From Acidimicrobiales bacterium (GTDB taxonomy: Bacteria; Actinomycetota; Acidimicrobiia; Acidimicrobiales; DATDAH01): a stretch of DNA of 64,000 nucleotides. Under the pieces are notes generated by a model that was not told where the DNA came from, made no database searches, and was given only the letters and a program-made list of their open reading frames with translations. Where the stretch lies: positions 115,938 through 179,937 of the forward strand of contig JAEUJM010000017.1 of assembly GCA_016794585.1 (NCBI GenBank). The letters run 5' to 3'. The position numbers were made by a program, and so were the translations under genes. The first letter of the stretch is position 1. Each line of letters opens with the position of its first letter. Shown piece by piece: positions 1-9,508 of this stretch.

Positions 1-459
1 CTCGACCTCATCGCCTGCCCGTCGTGCGGCCGGGCCGAGGTCGACGTCATCGCCGTCTCCAAGGCCGCGCAGGACGCGTTCGCCGAGAAGAAGTGGCCCA
101 TCCAGGTGGCCGTGATGGGTTGCGTCGTCAACGGGCCGGGCGAGGCCAAGGAGGCCGATCTGGGCATCGCCGCCGGCCGCCAGCGGGGCCACCTGTTCGT
201 CAAGGGCAAGGTGGTGCGGGTCGTGCCCGAGGACGAGATGGTCGAGGCGCTGCTGGCGGAGGCCGAGCTCATCATCAACGAGGGTGTGGAGGCGGCGTTG
301 GCCCAGGCCGACGAGGGCGCCGCCGCCGAGGCCGAGGCCGATCGCCTCGCCCTCCTCGACGAGCAGGGCCTCGACGCCAACGCCGCCGAGGTCAAGATCG
401 AGCGCATCGAGCGCCTCCGCAAGCCCGACCCCGAGGATCCCACCCCCGACGCCGAGTAG
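1..459 (+). CDS. ispG: 4-hydroxy-3-methylbut-2-enyl diphosphate synthase, C-terminal part
   Basis: This is the 3-prime end of an ispG (gcpE) gene cut by the window edge; about 152 codons are present. IspG is a cytosolic 4Fe-4S enzyme that makes HMBPP in the MEP isoprenoid pathway. CPSCGR near the beginning and GCVVNGPGEAKEADLGIAAG around residues 39-58 of the fragment are the Fe-S ligand region and the conserved NGPGE loop. After the normal end of the enzyme there is an acidic, Ala/Glu-rich tail of roughly 50 residues ending in PDPEDPTPDAE, longer than usual for the family. Identity is secure; the start lies outside the window. Confidence 0.93.
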   Translation, partial: LDLIACPSCGRAEVDVIAVSKAAQDAFAEKKWPIQVAVMGCVVNGPGEAKEADLGIAAGRQRGHLFVKGKVVRVVPEDEMVEALLAEAELIINEGVEAALAQADEGAAAEAEADRLALLDEQGLDANAAEVKIERIERLRKPDPEDPTPDAE

Positions 460-475
460 CGCCCTCTCGGTGTTT

Positions 476-1108
476 CTAGGCCGCCAGGCCGGGGAAGAGG
501 CCCTTGAGGCCCGTGGAGAGCACGCCGAAGGCGATGGCCACCAACACGATGCCGAAGAGGCGGGTGAGCACCTCCATGCCTGTGACGCCCAGCCAGCGGG
601 CCACCGGGACGGCGAACACGTAGACCACGCCGGTGAGCACGGCCATGCCGATGCAGATGGCGGACAGGGCGAGCTGGTCCGTGGTGGTGGCGTTGGCGGA
701 CGACACCGCGACGATGAAGGCGATGGCGCCGCCGCCCACGTTCAGTGGGATGGCGATGGGGACGACCGCCATCGTCCGCCAGTGGGTCTCGGGGTCGGCG
801 TCGGCGGCGGGCCCGGGCAGGCCGTGGCCGGACACCATGGCCATGCCGGTGACCAGCAGGATCAGGCCACCGGCCGACTGGAGCATGGGCACCGTGACGC
901 CCAACAGGCTGAGCAGGCGCTCGCCCACGAAGACGACGATCACCATGGCCAGGGCCATCGCCAGCGCCGCCCGGAGCGCCACCTTGCGCTGGGTCGCCAG
1001 CGGCAGCCCCTTCGTGTACGACAGGAACGCCCCGACGGTCGTCGGCGGGCTCTGGATGGCGAACAGGCCGGTGGCGAACAGCAACAGGTCGTGGCTCGTC
1101 ACGGTCAT
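476..1108 (-). CDS. MarC-family (UPF0056) integral membrane protein
   Basis: A 210-residue protein with about six hydrophobic segments and the family-like N-terminus in which a short polar stretch leads into FAIQSPPTTVGAFL. MarC/YchE proteins are inner-membrane proteins of unknown function; the old link to multiple antibiotic resistance has not held up. Length matches the family (about 200-220). It converges on ispG with a 16-base gap and is divergent from proS, leaving a shared upstream region of about 46 bases. The ATG at 1108 is the first good start. Family call is confident, function unknown. Confidence 0.85.
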   Translation of the reverse strand: MTVTSHDLLLFATGLFAIQSPPTTVGAFLSYTKGLPLATQRKVALRAALAMALAMVIVVFVGERLLSLLGVTVPMLQSAGGLILLVTGMAMVSGHGLPGPAADADPETHWRTMAVVPIAIPLNVGGGAIAFIVAVSSANATTTDQLALSAICIGMAVLTGVVYVFAVPVARWLGVTGMEVLTRLFGIVLVAIAFGVLSTGLKGLFPGLAA

Positions 1109-1142
1109 GGGCTATCACGCCGGGGGAGTGGGGCGTCGCCCG

Positions 1143-1148
1143 TAAGAT
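1143..1148 (+). promoter_or_regulatory. -10 element (TAAGAT), probable leaderless proS promoter
   Basis: TAAGAT ends six bases before the proS ATG at 1155 and no Shine-Dalgarno sequence lies between, so the transcript probably begins at or next to the start codon. No clear -35 is visible. Confidence 0.55.
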
Positions 1149-1154
1149 CAGCCG

Positions 1155-2567
1155 ATGGCCAAGCCCCCCGTGTTGACCCCGCAGGCCGACGACTTCCCCC
1201 GGTGGTACCAGGACGTCATCGCCAAGGCCGAGCTGGCCGACAACGGGCCGGTGCGCGGGACGATGGTGATCCGCCCCTACGGCTACGCCCTCTGGGAGCG
1301 GATGCAAGCCGAGGTGGACCGCCGCATCAAGGAAGCGGGCGCCGACAACGCCTACTTCCCGCTGTTCATCCCCATGGAGTTCTTCCAGCGTGAGGCCGAG
1401 CACGTCGAGGGCTTCAGCCCCGAGCTGGCGGTCGTCACCGTGGGCGGCGGCAAGGAGCTCGAGGAGCCCATCGCGGTCCGGCCCACCAGCGAGACCGTCA
1501 TCAACCACTACTTCGCCAAGTGGATCCAGAGCTACCGGGACCTGCCGCTCTGCGTGAACAACTGGTCCAACGTGGTCCGCTGGGAGATGCGGCCCCGCCT
1601 GTTCCTGCGCACCACCGAGTTCCTCTGGCAGGAGGGCCACACCTGCCACGCCACCTACGAGGACGCCCGTGACTACGCCCGACGCATCCTCGACGACGTC
1701 TACGCCGACTTCATGGTCAACGTGTTGGCCGTACCGGTGCACCTCGGGCCGAAGACGGCCAGCGAGCGCTTCGCCGGGGCCATCAACACCCTCGCCTGCG
1801 AGGCCATGATGCGCGACGGGAAAGCCCTGCAGATGGGCACCAGCCACGAGCTGGGCCAGAACTTCGCCAAGGCCTTCGACGTCACCTACCTGGACCAGGG
1901 CGGCTCCCAGCAGCACGCCTGGCAGACGTCGTGGGGCGTCTCCACCCGCATGGTGGGTGGCCTGATCATGACCCACGGCGATGACAAGGGCTTGAAGGTG
2001 CCGCCCGCGCTGGCGCCCATCCAGGCCGTGGTGCTCGCCGTGCGCGACGAGCCCGAGGTGCTCGAGAAGACGGCGGCGCTCGCCGCCGAGCTGCGCGAGC
2101 ACGGCGTGCGGGTCGAGCTCGACCAGCGCGTCGACGTCTCGTTCGGGCGTCGGGCCACCGACTGGGAGATCAAGGGCGTGCCCGTGCGCATCGAGGTGGG
2201 CCCGCGGGACCTGGCCGAGGGCAACGTCACGCTCGTCGAGCGCCAGGACGGCGAGAAGTCGGCCATCCACCTCGCCGGCGTGGCCACGGCGGTCAAGGCC
2301 GCGCTCGACAGCATGCAGGCCAACCTGCTGCGTGAGGCCACCGAGTTCCGGGACGCGCACACCGCCGACGTCACGGGCGTGGAAGAGGCGCTCGAGGCGG
2401 CCGCCACGGGGTTCGCCCGCATCCCCTGGGCCGTCCTGGGGGAGGAGGGCGAGGCCCGCCTGGCCCAGAACGCGGTCACGGTGCGCTGCCTCCAACGGGC
2501 CGACGGCTCGTGCCCGGACGGGGCCGACGAGGCCGACCTCGTGGCGGTGGTGGGCCGCTCCTACTGA
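1155..2567 (+). CDS. proS: Prolyl-tRNA synthetase, archaeal/eukaryote-like type
   Basis: Class II aminoacyl-tRNA synthetase charging tRNA-Pro; 470 residues, the size of the short archaeal/eukaryotic form, and it lacks the YbaK-like editing insertion of the long bacterial form. Visible features: RPYGYALWE near residues 40-48, class II motif 2 region around residues 140-160 (RWEMRPRLFLRTTEFLWQEG), an anticodon-binding HGTP domain around 285-380, and the ProRS C-terminal domain ending in a C-terminal Tyr (VGRSY), typical of this type. The ATG at 1155 is chosen because it sits directly behind a -10 element and gives the family N-terminus (DFPRWYQDVIAKAEL). Confidence 0.96.
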   Translation: MAKPPVLTPQADDFPRWYQDVIAKAELADNGPVRGTMVIRPYGYALWERMQAEVDRRIKEAGADNAYFPLFIPMEFFQREAEHVEGFSPELAVVTVGGGKELEEPIAVRPTSETVINHYFAKWIQSYRDLPLCVNNWSNVVRWEMRPRLFLRTTEFLWQEGHTCHATYEDARDYARRILDDVYADFMVNVLAVPVHLGPKTASERFAGAINTLACEAMMRDGKALQMGTSHELGQNFAKAFDVTYLDQGGSQQHAWQTSWGVSTRMVGGLIMTHGDDKGLKVPPALAPIQAVVLAVRDEPEVLEKTAALAAELREHGVRVELDQRVDVSFGRRATDWEIKGVPVRIEVGPRDLAEGNVTLVERQDGEKSAIHLAGVATAVKAALDSMQANLLREATEFRDAHTADVTGVEEALEAAATGFARIPWAVLGEEGEARLAQNAVTVRCLQRADGSCPDGADEADLVAVVGRSY

Positions 2568-2610
2568 CCGGCCGAGCGACCGGGGCGGGTGCTGGCGGGG
2601 TCGATCCCGC

Positions 2611-2616
2611 TATACT
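2611..2616 (+). promoter_or_regulatory. -10 element (TATACT) of the rimP operon
   Basis: TATACT is the best -10 match in the proS-rimP gap. It would give a leader of roughly 80 nt containing the hairpin at 2646-2672 and the rimP ribosome binding site. No convincing -35 is seen at 16-18 bases upstream. Confidence 0.6.
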
Positions 2617-2645
2617 TTGGCCGTCTTTCGTTCGAGTTGGTCCGT

Positions 2646-2672
2646 AAAGGCGTGGGCTCGGCCCACGCCTTT
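2646..2672 (+). promoter_or_regulatory. Perfect 12-bp hairpin in the rimP leader (attenuator candidate)
   Basis: AAAGGCGTGGGC and GCCCACGCCTTT pair perfectly over 12 bp around a three-base loop (TCG). It lies between the TATACT element and the ribosome binding site of rimP. The downstream bases (GGTTTCTCTCC) are pyrimidine-rich but not a clean U tract. Structured leaders that end in a terminator-like hairpin are known in front of rimP-nusA operons in other bacteria, so control of the operon, perhaps by NusA itself, is a reasonable inference. A terminator of proS is the alternative. Confidence 0.6.
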
Positions 2673-2701
2673 GGTTTCTCTCCAGGGAGGTGTGCACGCT
2701 C

Positions 2702-3237
2702 ATGAGCTCCATCGATCGCCTGCGCGCGCTCGTCCTGCCGCTGGTGGAGGAACGGGGCCTCGAGCTCTACGACATCGAGCAGTCCGGCTCCACCCTGCAG
2801 ATCCTCGTGTCCGGCCCCGGTGGGGTGGACGTGGGGGCCCTCAGCGATCTCAGCCGGGCCGTCTCGCGCACCCTCGACGAGCACGACCCCATCCCGGGCA
2901 AGTACGTCCTCGAGGTCTCGAGCCCCGGCCTCGAACGGCCGCTGCGCCGCCCTGAGCACTATCAGGGCGCCGTCGGCAGCGACGTCACCATCAAGACCGT
3001 CGCCGGCACCGAGGGCGACCGCCGCGTGCGTGGGGTCGTCGTCGAGGCGGACGACACCAGCGTGCTGCTCGCCCTCGCCGACGGCGGCGAGCGCCGCATC
3101 GACTATCGCGACGTCGAGCGCGCCCGCACCGTCTTCGAGTGGGAAGCCACCCCGAAGTCGGCGGCGAAGGCCCGACCGAAGAACGACCACAACGACCGCC
3201 ATGCCGTCACCGCGACGCCGACCGACAGGAGCGGGAA

Positions 3238-3241
<4 letters not shown>
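2702..3241 (+). CDS. rimP: Ribosome maturation factor RimP
   Basis: 179 residues. RimP binds the free 30S subunit and helps its assembly. The family pattern is present: an N-terminal alpha/beta domain with LELYDIEQSGSTLQILV, SRTLDEHDPIPGKYVLEVSSPGLERPL split over residues 55-85, and a C-terminal SH3-like domain. The basic tail after residue 150 is lineage-specific. A GTG at 2690 is in frame, but AGGGAGG at 2684-2690 is a ribosome binding site suited to the ATG at 2702. The stop overlaps the nusA start as ATGA. Confidence 0.93.
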
Positions 3242-4590
<1,349 letters not shown>

Positions 4591-4607
4591 TCCTGGTCGC
4601 CCCGACG

Positions 4608-4916
4608 ATGGCGTCGCGCGTCGCGCCCGTACGCACCTGCATCGGGTGTCGCCGTCCGGCGTCGCCCACCGAGCTGGTGCGCGTGGTGCGATCGGTGGAC
4701 GGAACCCTCGCCGTGGGTCGTACACTGCCCGGACGGGGCGCCTGGCTGTGCGCCGGCTCCCTGGCGTGCCTCGAGCAGGCCAGGAGCCGGGGAGCGTTCG
4801 GGCGTGCCCTCCGAGGCCCGGTCGACGAGGCCGCCCTCGACACCCTGACCGCCGAGTTGTCCCTCGGTGCCGCCGCAACGCTTTCGTGCCGCCGGGATCG
4901 GCCGCGCGAGGATTGA
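4608..4916 (+). CDS. ylxR: YlxR-family RNA-binding protein (DUF448)
   Basis: 102 residues with the diagnostic [19 protein letters not shown] near the N-terminus and a GRGAWLC-like motif around residue 44 ([11 protein letters not shown]). Family members sit between nusA and infB in most Gram-positive bacteria; the Bacillus/Clostridioides protein (RnpM) binds RNase P RNA and modulates it, and the same role is only an inference here. It starts 17 bases after nusA and ends 31 bases before infB, inside the translation operon. Confidence 0.9.
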   Translation: MASRVAPVRTCIGCRRPASPTELVRVVRSVDGTLAVGRTLPGRGAWLCAGSLACLEQARSRGAFGRALRGPVDEAALDTLTAELSLGAAATLSCRRDRPRED

Positions 4917-4947
4917 TCGAACCAACCGAAAGGCTGAGAGAACCCCA

Positions 4948-7839
4948 GTGGCGTCAAGTATCCGCGTGTACGAGCTGGCACGAGAGCTCGGGCTCACCAA
5001 CAAGGAGACGCTCGACCTCTGCGACGCGCTCGGGATCGGGGTCAAGAGCCACTCGTCGAGCGTGGTCGAGGCCCAGGCCGACCGCGTCCGCCGCAAGGCC
5101 GAGCGCGAAGGCCTGATCCGGGACGTCCAGCCCGAGGAGCCCGAGGCCGAGAAGCCCGTCTCGAAGACGGCCAAGGCCAAGGCCGCCACGAAGTCGACCA
5201 AGAAGGCCCCGGCCAAGAAGGCCGCCGCCCCTGCTGCGGAGGAGGCGCCGGACACGGCCGCCGCTCCCAAGAAGGCCGCCACGAAGAAGGCCGCGGCCAA
5301 GAAGGCCGCCGCCCCCGCCGCTGCTCCCGAGCCCGAGGCCACCGAGGCCCCGACGCCGGCCACCGCGGACGCACCGCCCGTCGAGGCCGAGCCTGAGCCC
5401 GAGGCGCCCGCTGCGCCGGTCGAGCCCGCCGCTCCCCGGCGCGTCGTGCGCTCCAGCGGGAGCGAGCACCCGCCGCGTCGCGAGGAGGATCCGGGCGTCG
5501 CCGCGGCCGCTCCCCGGCCCACGCCGCCTCCCGCCGCACCCCCCGCCCCGGCCGCACCGCCGGCGAGTGCTCCGGCCACGCCGGCCCCCGCTGCGGCCGC
5601 CGCCGAAGCACCTGCGGCCGAGGCCGCTGCCGCCGGCGCCGCTCCTGCGGCCGCGGACGCCACGGCCCCTCGCCCCGTCTCGCCGAGCGGCAAGCCCATC
5701 CCGCCGCCGCCCGGCCCGCCCACGTCTCGCTCGGGCAAGCCCATCCCCCCGCCCCCGGGCGCGGGTGGCCGCGGCCCCGCCGCCGCCCGTCCCACGGGCG
5801 GTCCCCGCCCCGCGGGTGGTGTCGGCCGTCCCCGCCCGCCCATGGGCGGTCCTCGTCAGTCGGTGCCCGGCGCCGGCCCCGCACCGGGTCGTCCCGGTGG
5901 CGGCGGTCCCGGCGGTGGCCCCGGTGGTGGTCGTGGCGGTCCGCAGCAGCGGCCGCCACGTCGGCGCAAGGGGCGTCGTCGTCGCAGCCGTGAGGAGCTG
6001 CAGCCGATCGACATGCCGGTGTACACCCCCACCGATGCGGCGGTGCCCGAGGGCACCATCGTCGTCGAGCGGGCCACCACCCCCATCGAGCTCGGCCCCA
6101 AGCTGAACCGCACCGCGGCCGACGTCGTGCGCTTCCTCATGCAGCAGGGCGAGATGGTCACCGCCACCCAGTCGCTCTCCGACGAGATGATCGAGCTGTT
6201 CGCGGCGGAGATCGGTGCCGAGATCCGCCTCGTCGACCCCGGCGAGGAGCAGGAGGTCGAGCTCCAGAAGCTCCTCATGCTCCCCGAGGACGAAGAGGAC
6301 GAGGACGACCCCGACGCCGTCGTGCGCCCGCCGGTCATCACCGTCATGGGCCACGTCGACCACGGCAAGACCAAGCTCCTCGACCGCATTCGCTCCGCGA
6401 ACGTGGTCGAGGGCGAGGCCGGCGGCATCACCCAGCACATCGGGGCCTACCAGGTCGAGCACGACGGGCGGCCGCTCACCTTCATCGACACCCCGGGTCA
6501 CGAGGCCTTCACCGCGATGCGCTCTCGAGGCGCCAACGCCACCGACATCGTGGTGCTGGTCGTGGCCGCCGACGACGGCGTGATGCCCCAGACCCTCGAG
6601 GCACTGGACCACGCCCGCGCCGCGGACGTGCCCATCGTCGTGGCCCTCAACAAGATCGACCGCGAGAACGCCGACCCCACCCGGGTGATGACCCAGCTCA
6701 GCGAGCGGGGCCTCACCCCCGAGGAGTGGAGCGGCGACACCGTCATGGTGCCGGTCTCCGCACTCACCGGTGAGGGTGTCGACGACCTCATCGAGAACCT
6801 CCTCGTGGTGGCCGAGGTCGAGGACCTCCAGGCCAACCCCAACGGTCGCGCCCAGGGCGTGGTCCTCGAGGCCAACCTCGACACCGGTCGCGGTCCCGTG
6901 GCCACGGTCCTGGTCCAGCGCGGCACCCTCAAGGTCGGCGACCCGCTCGTCGCCGGTGCCACCTGGGGTCGGGTCCGGGCCCTGATCGACGACACCGGCA
7001 AGCAGGTCAAGGAAGCCGGCCCGTCGGCGCCCGTCCAGGTGCTGGGCCTGTCCGACGTCGCCGCCGCCGGCGACGACTTCGTGGTCGCTCCCGACGAGAA
7101 GACGGCCCGCAACGTGGCCGACACGCGCGAGCACTGGCACCGCGTCGCCAACATCGGGCGCGAGGCGCACGCCATGAGCGGTGGCGCCAAGCTCGAGGAC
7201 ATCTTCCAGCAGATCCAGGCCGGCGAGCCCGCCACGCTGAACCTGATCGTCAAGGCCGACGTGAACGGCTCGCTCGAGGCGCTCACCGGCAGCCTGAAGA
7301 AGCTCGAGCGCGACGAGGTCAAGCTCTCGTTCGTGCTCCGCGGCGTCGGTGGGATCACCATCTCCGACGTCGAGCTGGCGGCGGCGTCCGACGCCACCAT
7401 CATCGGCTTCAACGTGCGGCCCGATCGCAAGGGCCGCGAGCTCGCCGAGCACGAAGGCGTCGAGATCCGCACCTACGAGGTCATCTACCAGGTCCTCGAG
7501 GACATCGAGAACGCCATGGTGGGCATGCTCGAGCCCGAGTACGAAGAGGTGGTCACCGGCGACGCCGAGGTCCGCGAGATCTTCCGGGTGCCCCGCATCG
7601 GGGCCATCGCCGGCTGCTTCGTGCAGAACGGCACCATCACCCGTGGCTCGAAGGTGCGCTTCCTGCGGGAGGGCACCATCATCTGGAAGGGCACCGTCTC
7701 GTCGCTGCGCCGCTTCAAGGACGACGTCCGCGAGGTGCAGTCGGGCTTCGAGTGCGGCATCGGGCTCTCCGACTTCCAGGACCTCAAGCCCGGGGACATC
7801 ATCGAGACCTTCGAAGAGCGGGAGATCCCCCGCTCGTAG
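4948..7839 (+). CDS. infB: Translation initiation factor IF-2
   Basis: 963 residues. IF-2 is the GTPase that brings fMet-tRNA to the 30S subunit. Order: IF2_N helix domain (about 1-55, [20 protein letters not shown]), a low-complexity linker of about 290 residues rich in Ala/Lys/Pro and then Gly/Pro/Arg, a second IF2_N domain (about 355-430), and the GTPase core with GHVDHGKT near 468, DTPGH near 514 and NKID near 568, followed by domains II-IV. GTG at 4948 is chosen because it gives the family N-terminus; an in-frame GTG at 4867 lies inside ylxR. The linker is much longer than in most bacteria, as is usual in high-GC actinobacteria. Confidence 0.97.
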   Translation: MASSIRVYELARELGLTNKETLDLCDALGIGVKSHSSSVVEAQADRVRRKAEREGLIRDVQPEEPEAEKPVSKTAKAKAATKSTKKAPAKKAAAPAAEEAPDTAAAPKKAATKKAAAKKAAAPAAAPEPEATEAPTPATADAPPVEAEPEPEAPAAPVEPAAPRRVVRSSGSEHPPRREEDPGVAAAAPRPTPPPAAPPAPAAPPASAPATPAPAAAAAEAPAAEAAAAGAAPAAADATAPRPVSPSGKPIPPPPGPPTSRSGKPIPPPPGAGGRGPAAARPTGGPRPAGGVGRPRPPMGGPRQSVPGAGPAPGRPGGGGPGGGPGGGRGGPQQRPPRRRKGRRRRSREELQPIDMPVYTPTDAAVPEGTIVVERATTPIELGPKLNRTAADVVRFLMQQGEMVTATQSLSDEMIELFAAEIGAEIRLVDPGEEQEVELQKLLMLPEDEEDEDDPDAVVRPPVITVMGHVDHGKTKLLDRIRSANVVEGEAGGITQHIGAYQVEHDGRPLTFIDTPGHEAFTAMRSRGANATDIVVLVVAADDGVMPQTLEALDHARAADVPIVVALNKIDRENADPTRVMTQLSERGLTPEEWSGDTVMVPVSALTGEGVDDLIENLLVVAEVEDLQANPNGRAQGVVLEANLDTGRGPVATVLVQRGTLKVGDPLVAGATWGRVRALIDDTGKQVKEAGPSAPVQVLGLSDVAAAGDDFVVAPDEKTARNVADTREHWHRVANIGREAHAMSGGAKLEDIFQQIQAGEPATLNLIVKADVNGSLEALTGSLKKLERDEVKLSFVLRGVGGITISDVELAAASDATIIGFNVRPDRKGRELAEHEGVEIRTYEVIYQVLEDIENAMVGMLEPEYEEVVTGDAEVREIFRVPRIGAIAGCFVQNGTITRGSKVRFLREGTIIWKGTVSSLRRFKDDVREVQSGFECGIGLSDFQDLKPGDIIETFEEREIPRS

Positions 7840-7866
7840 GCCGGCCGGTCGGGGAGGAGCGCAACC

Positions 7867-8157
7867 GTGCACGTCCTCGCGCTGGCCGTCGAGCTCCATC
7901 TCCCCGAGTGCCGGTCGCTGAAGGCCAAGCGATCGGTGCTCAAGCCCGTCACCGAGGGCGCACGTCGGCGTTACAACGTCGCCGTCGCCGAGACCGACCA
8001 CCAGAACACCTGGCAGCGAGCCGCCATCGGCGTGGCGGCCGTGTCCGCCACCCCCCACCACGCCGAAGAGGTCATCGACGAGGTGGAGCGCTTCATCTGG
8101 TCCTTCCCGAACGTGCAGGTCCTCTCGGCCACCCGCTCCTGGATGGAGATCGACTGA
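7867..8157 (+). CDS. YlxP-like protein (DUF503)
   Basis: 96 residues, length and sequence of the DUF503/YlxP family, with LHLPECRSLKAKRSVLKPV and NVAVAETDHQNTWQRAAIG. Members are commonly encoded between infB and rbfA. No biochemical role is established. It begins with GTG 27 bases after infB and ends two bases before rbfA, so it is translated with the operon. Confidence 0.88.
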   Translation: MHVLALAVELHLPECRSLKAKRSVLKPVTEGARRRYNVAVAETDHQNTWQRAAIGVAAVSATPHHAEEVIDEVERFIWSFPNVQVLSATRSWMEID

Positions 8158-8158
8158 C

Positions 8159-8524
8159 ATGGCTCGCCGCTCGCGCTCGCGCGACTATCCCCGCACCGCC
8201 CGCCTCAACGAGCTCCTCCGTGAGATCATCGCCGAGGCCCTCGATCGCATCGACGACGACCGCCTGCCCCTGGTGACGGTCACGTCGGTCGACGTCGACG
8301 CCGACCTCAAGCGCGCCGTCGTCTACATCGCCAGCCTGGACGAGGACGCCGACGACGAGACCCTCGAGGCGCTCGGCGAGGCCCGCGTCCGGCTCCAGGG
8401 GGCGGTCGCCCGAGAGGCGCGCATCAAGCGCACGCCCGAGCTGGTCTTCCGCATCGACGACGTCCTGCGCACCGCCGAGCGCATCGACGAGCTCCTGCGC
8501 AACGAGCCTCCGCAGGAGCAGTGA
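8159..8524 (+). CDS. rbfA: Ribosome-binding factor A
   Basis: 121 residues. RbfA is a KH-like protein that binds the 30S subunit and helps 16S rRNA 5-prime end maturation. The family patterns RTARLNELLREIIAEAL and VTVTSVDVDADLKRAVVYI are present, and the helix near the C-terminus has RIKRTPELVFRIDD. The ATG at 8159 follows ylxP by two bases; truB begins seven bases after its stop. Confidence 0.95.
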   Translation: MARRSRSRDYPRTARLNELLREIIAEALDRIDDDRLPLVTVTSVDVDADLKRAVVYIASLDEDADDETLEALGEARVRLQGAVAREARIKRTPELVFRIDDVLRTAERIDELLRNEPPQEQ

Positions 8525-8531
8525 CCCCACG

Positions 8532-9434
8532 ATGAGCGGTGGGGGCGCCAAGGCCGTGGTGGACGGTCTGGCGGTGGTGGACAAGGCCGCGGGCTGGACG
8601 TCCCACGATGTCGTCGCGAAGGCACGAGGCATCGTCGGCCAGAAGAAGGTGGGCCACTCCGGCACGCTCGACCCCGACGCCACGGGGGTGCTGCTGCTGG
8701 GCTTCGGGAAGGTCACCCGGCTGCTGACGTACCTGACCGCGCTCTCGAAGTCCTACGTCGGCGAGGTGGTCCTCGGGACCGAGACCGACACCCTCGACGC
8801 GGCCGGGCAGGTGACGGCCACCCACGACATGCGGGCCGTGACCCTCGAGCAGGCCCGCCTCGCCGCCGAGGCGTTCGTCGGCGACATCGAGCAGATCCCC
8901 CCGATGGTCTCGGCCGTCAAGATCGGGGGGAAGCGCCTGCATGAGCTCGCCCGGGCCGGCGAGACGGTCGAGCGGCCACCGAGACCGGTCACCGTGCACC
9001 GCCTGCACCTGGACGAGGCCCGCCCGGCCACCGCCGACGAGGCCATGGTCCTGCGCATCGAGGTGGACTGCTCGTCCGGCACCTACATCCGCACCATCGC
9101 CGACGACCTCGGCCATGCGCTGGGAGGCGGCGCCCACCTGCGCAACCTGCGGCGAACGGCCATCGGGTCCTTCGGGCTCGACGAGGCCCGCCCGCTCGAG
9201 CAGCTCGAGATCCTGGCGCCCGCGGTGGCGATGCGTGACTACCCCTCGCTCACCGTCGACGACGCCGTGGCGATGCGGATCGCCAACGGCGCCGTGCTCT
9301 CGCGCGTCGAGCTCGGCGTGACGGCGGCCGAGGGCGACGGGCCGTGGGCAGTCCTCTCGGAGGCGGGTGACCTCGTGGCCGTCTACGAGGGCCGCGATGC
9401 CGAGCGGGTGAAGCCTGCGGTGGTCCTCGCCTGA
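8532..9434 (+). CDS. truB: tRNA pseudouridine(55) synthase
   Basis: 300 residues. TruB makes pseudouridine 55 in the T-loop of tRNAs. The catalytic Asp lies in HSGTLDPDATGVLLLGFG around residue 47, and the RNA-binding loop region DIEQIPPMVSAVKIGGKRLH is clear. The C-terminal part has a degraded PUA-like domain. It is the last gene of the rimP-truB run. Confidence 0.95.
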   Translation: MSGGGAKAVVDGLAVVDKAAGWTSHDVVAKARGIVGQKKVGHSGTLDPDATGVLLLGFGKVTRLLTYLTALSKSYVGEVVLGTETDTLDAAGQVTATHDMRAVTLEQARLAAEAFVGDIEQIPPMVSAVKIGGKRLHELARAGETVERPPRPVTVHRLHLDEARPATADEAMVLRIEVDCSSGTYIRTIADDLGHALGGGAHLRNLRRTAIGSFGLDEARPLEQLEILAPAVAMRDYPSLTVDDAVAMRIANGAVLSRVELGVTAAEGDGPWAVLSEAGDLVAVYEGRDAERVKPAVVLA

Positions 9435-9494
9435 GCTCCCGACCTGCGGCCGCATCCCCTGTCCCGACGAGCCGTGGGGCCCGCAGGCGGCCGT

Positions 9495-9500
9495 TACCCT
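9495..9500 (+). promoter_or_regulatory. -10 element (TACCCT), probable leaderless promoter of the sulfatase-like gene
   Basis: TACCCT ends eight bases before the GTG at 9509, with no ribosome binding site between. Confidence 0.5.
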
Positions 9501-9508
9501 CGGCCGAC

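Noticed and set aside
4954..8160. 1068-residue minus-strand frame opposite infB
   Set aside because: Antisense of infB and ylxP with repeated composition and no family match; a GC-bias shadow.
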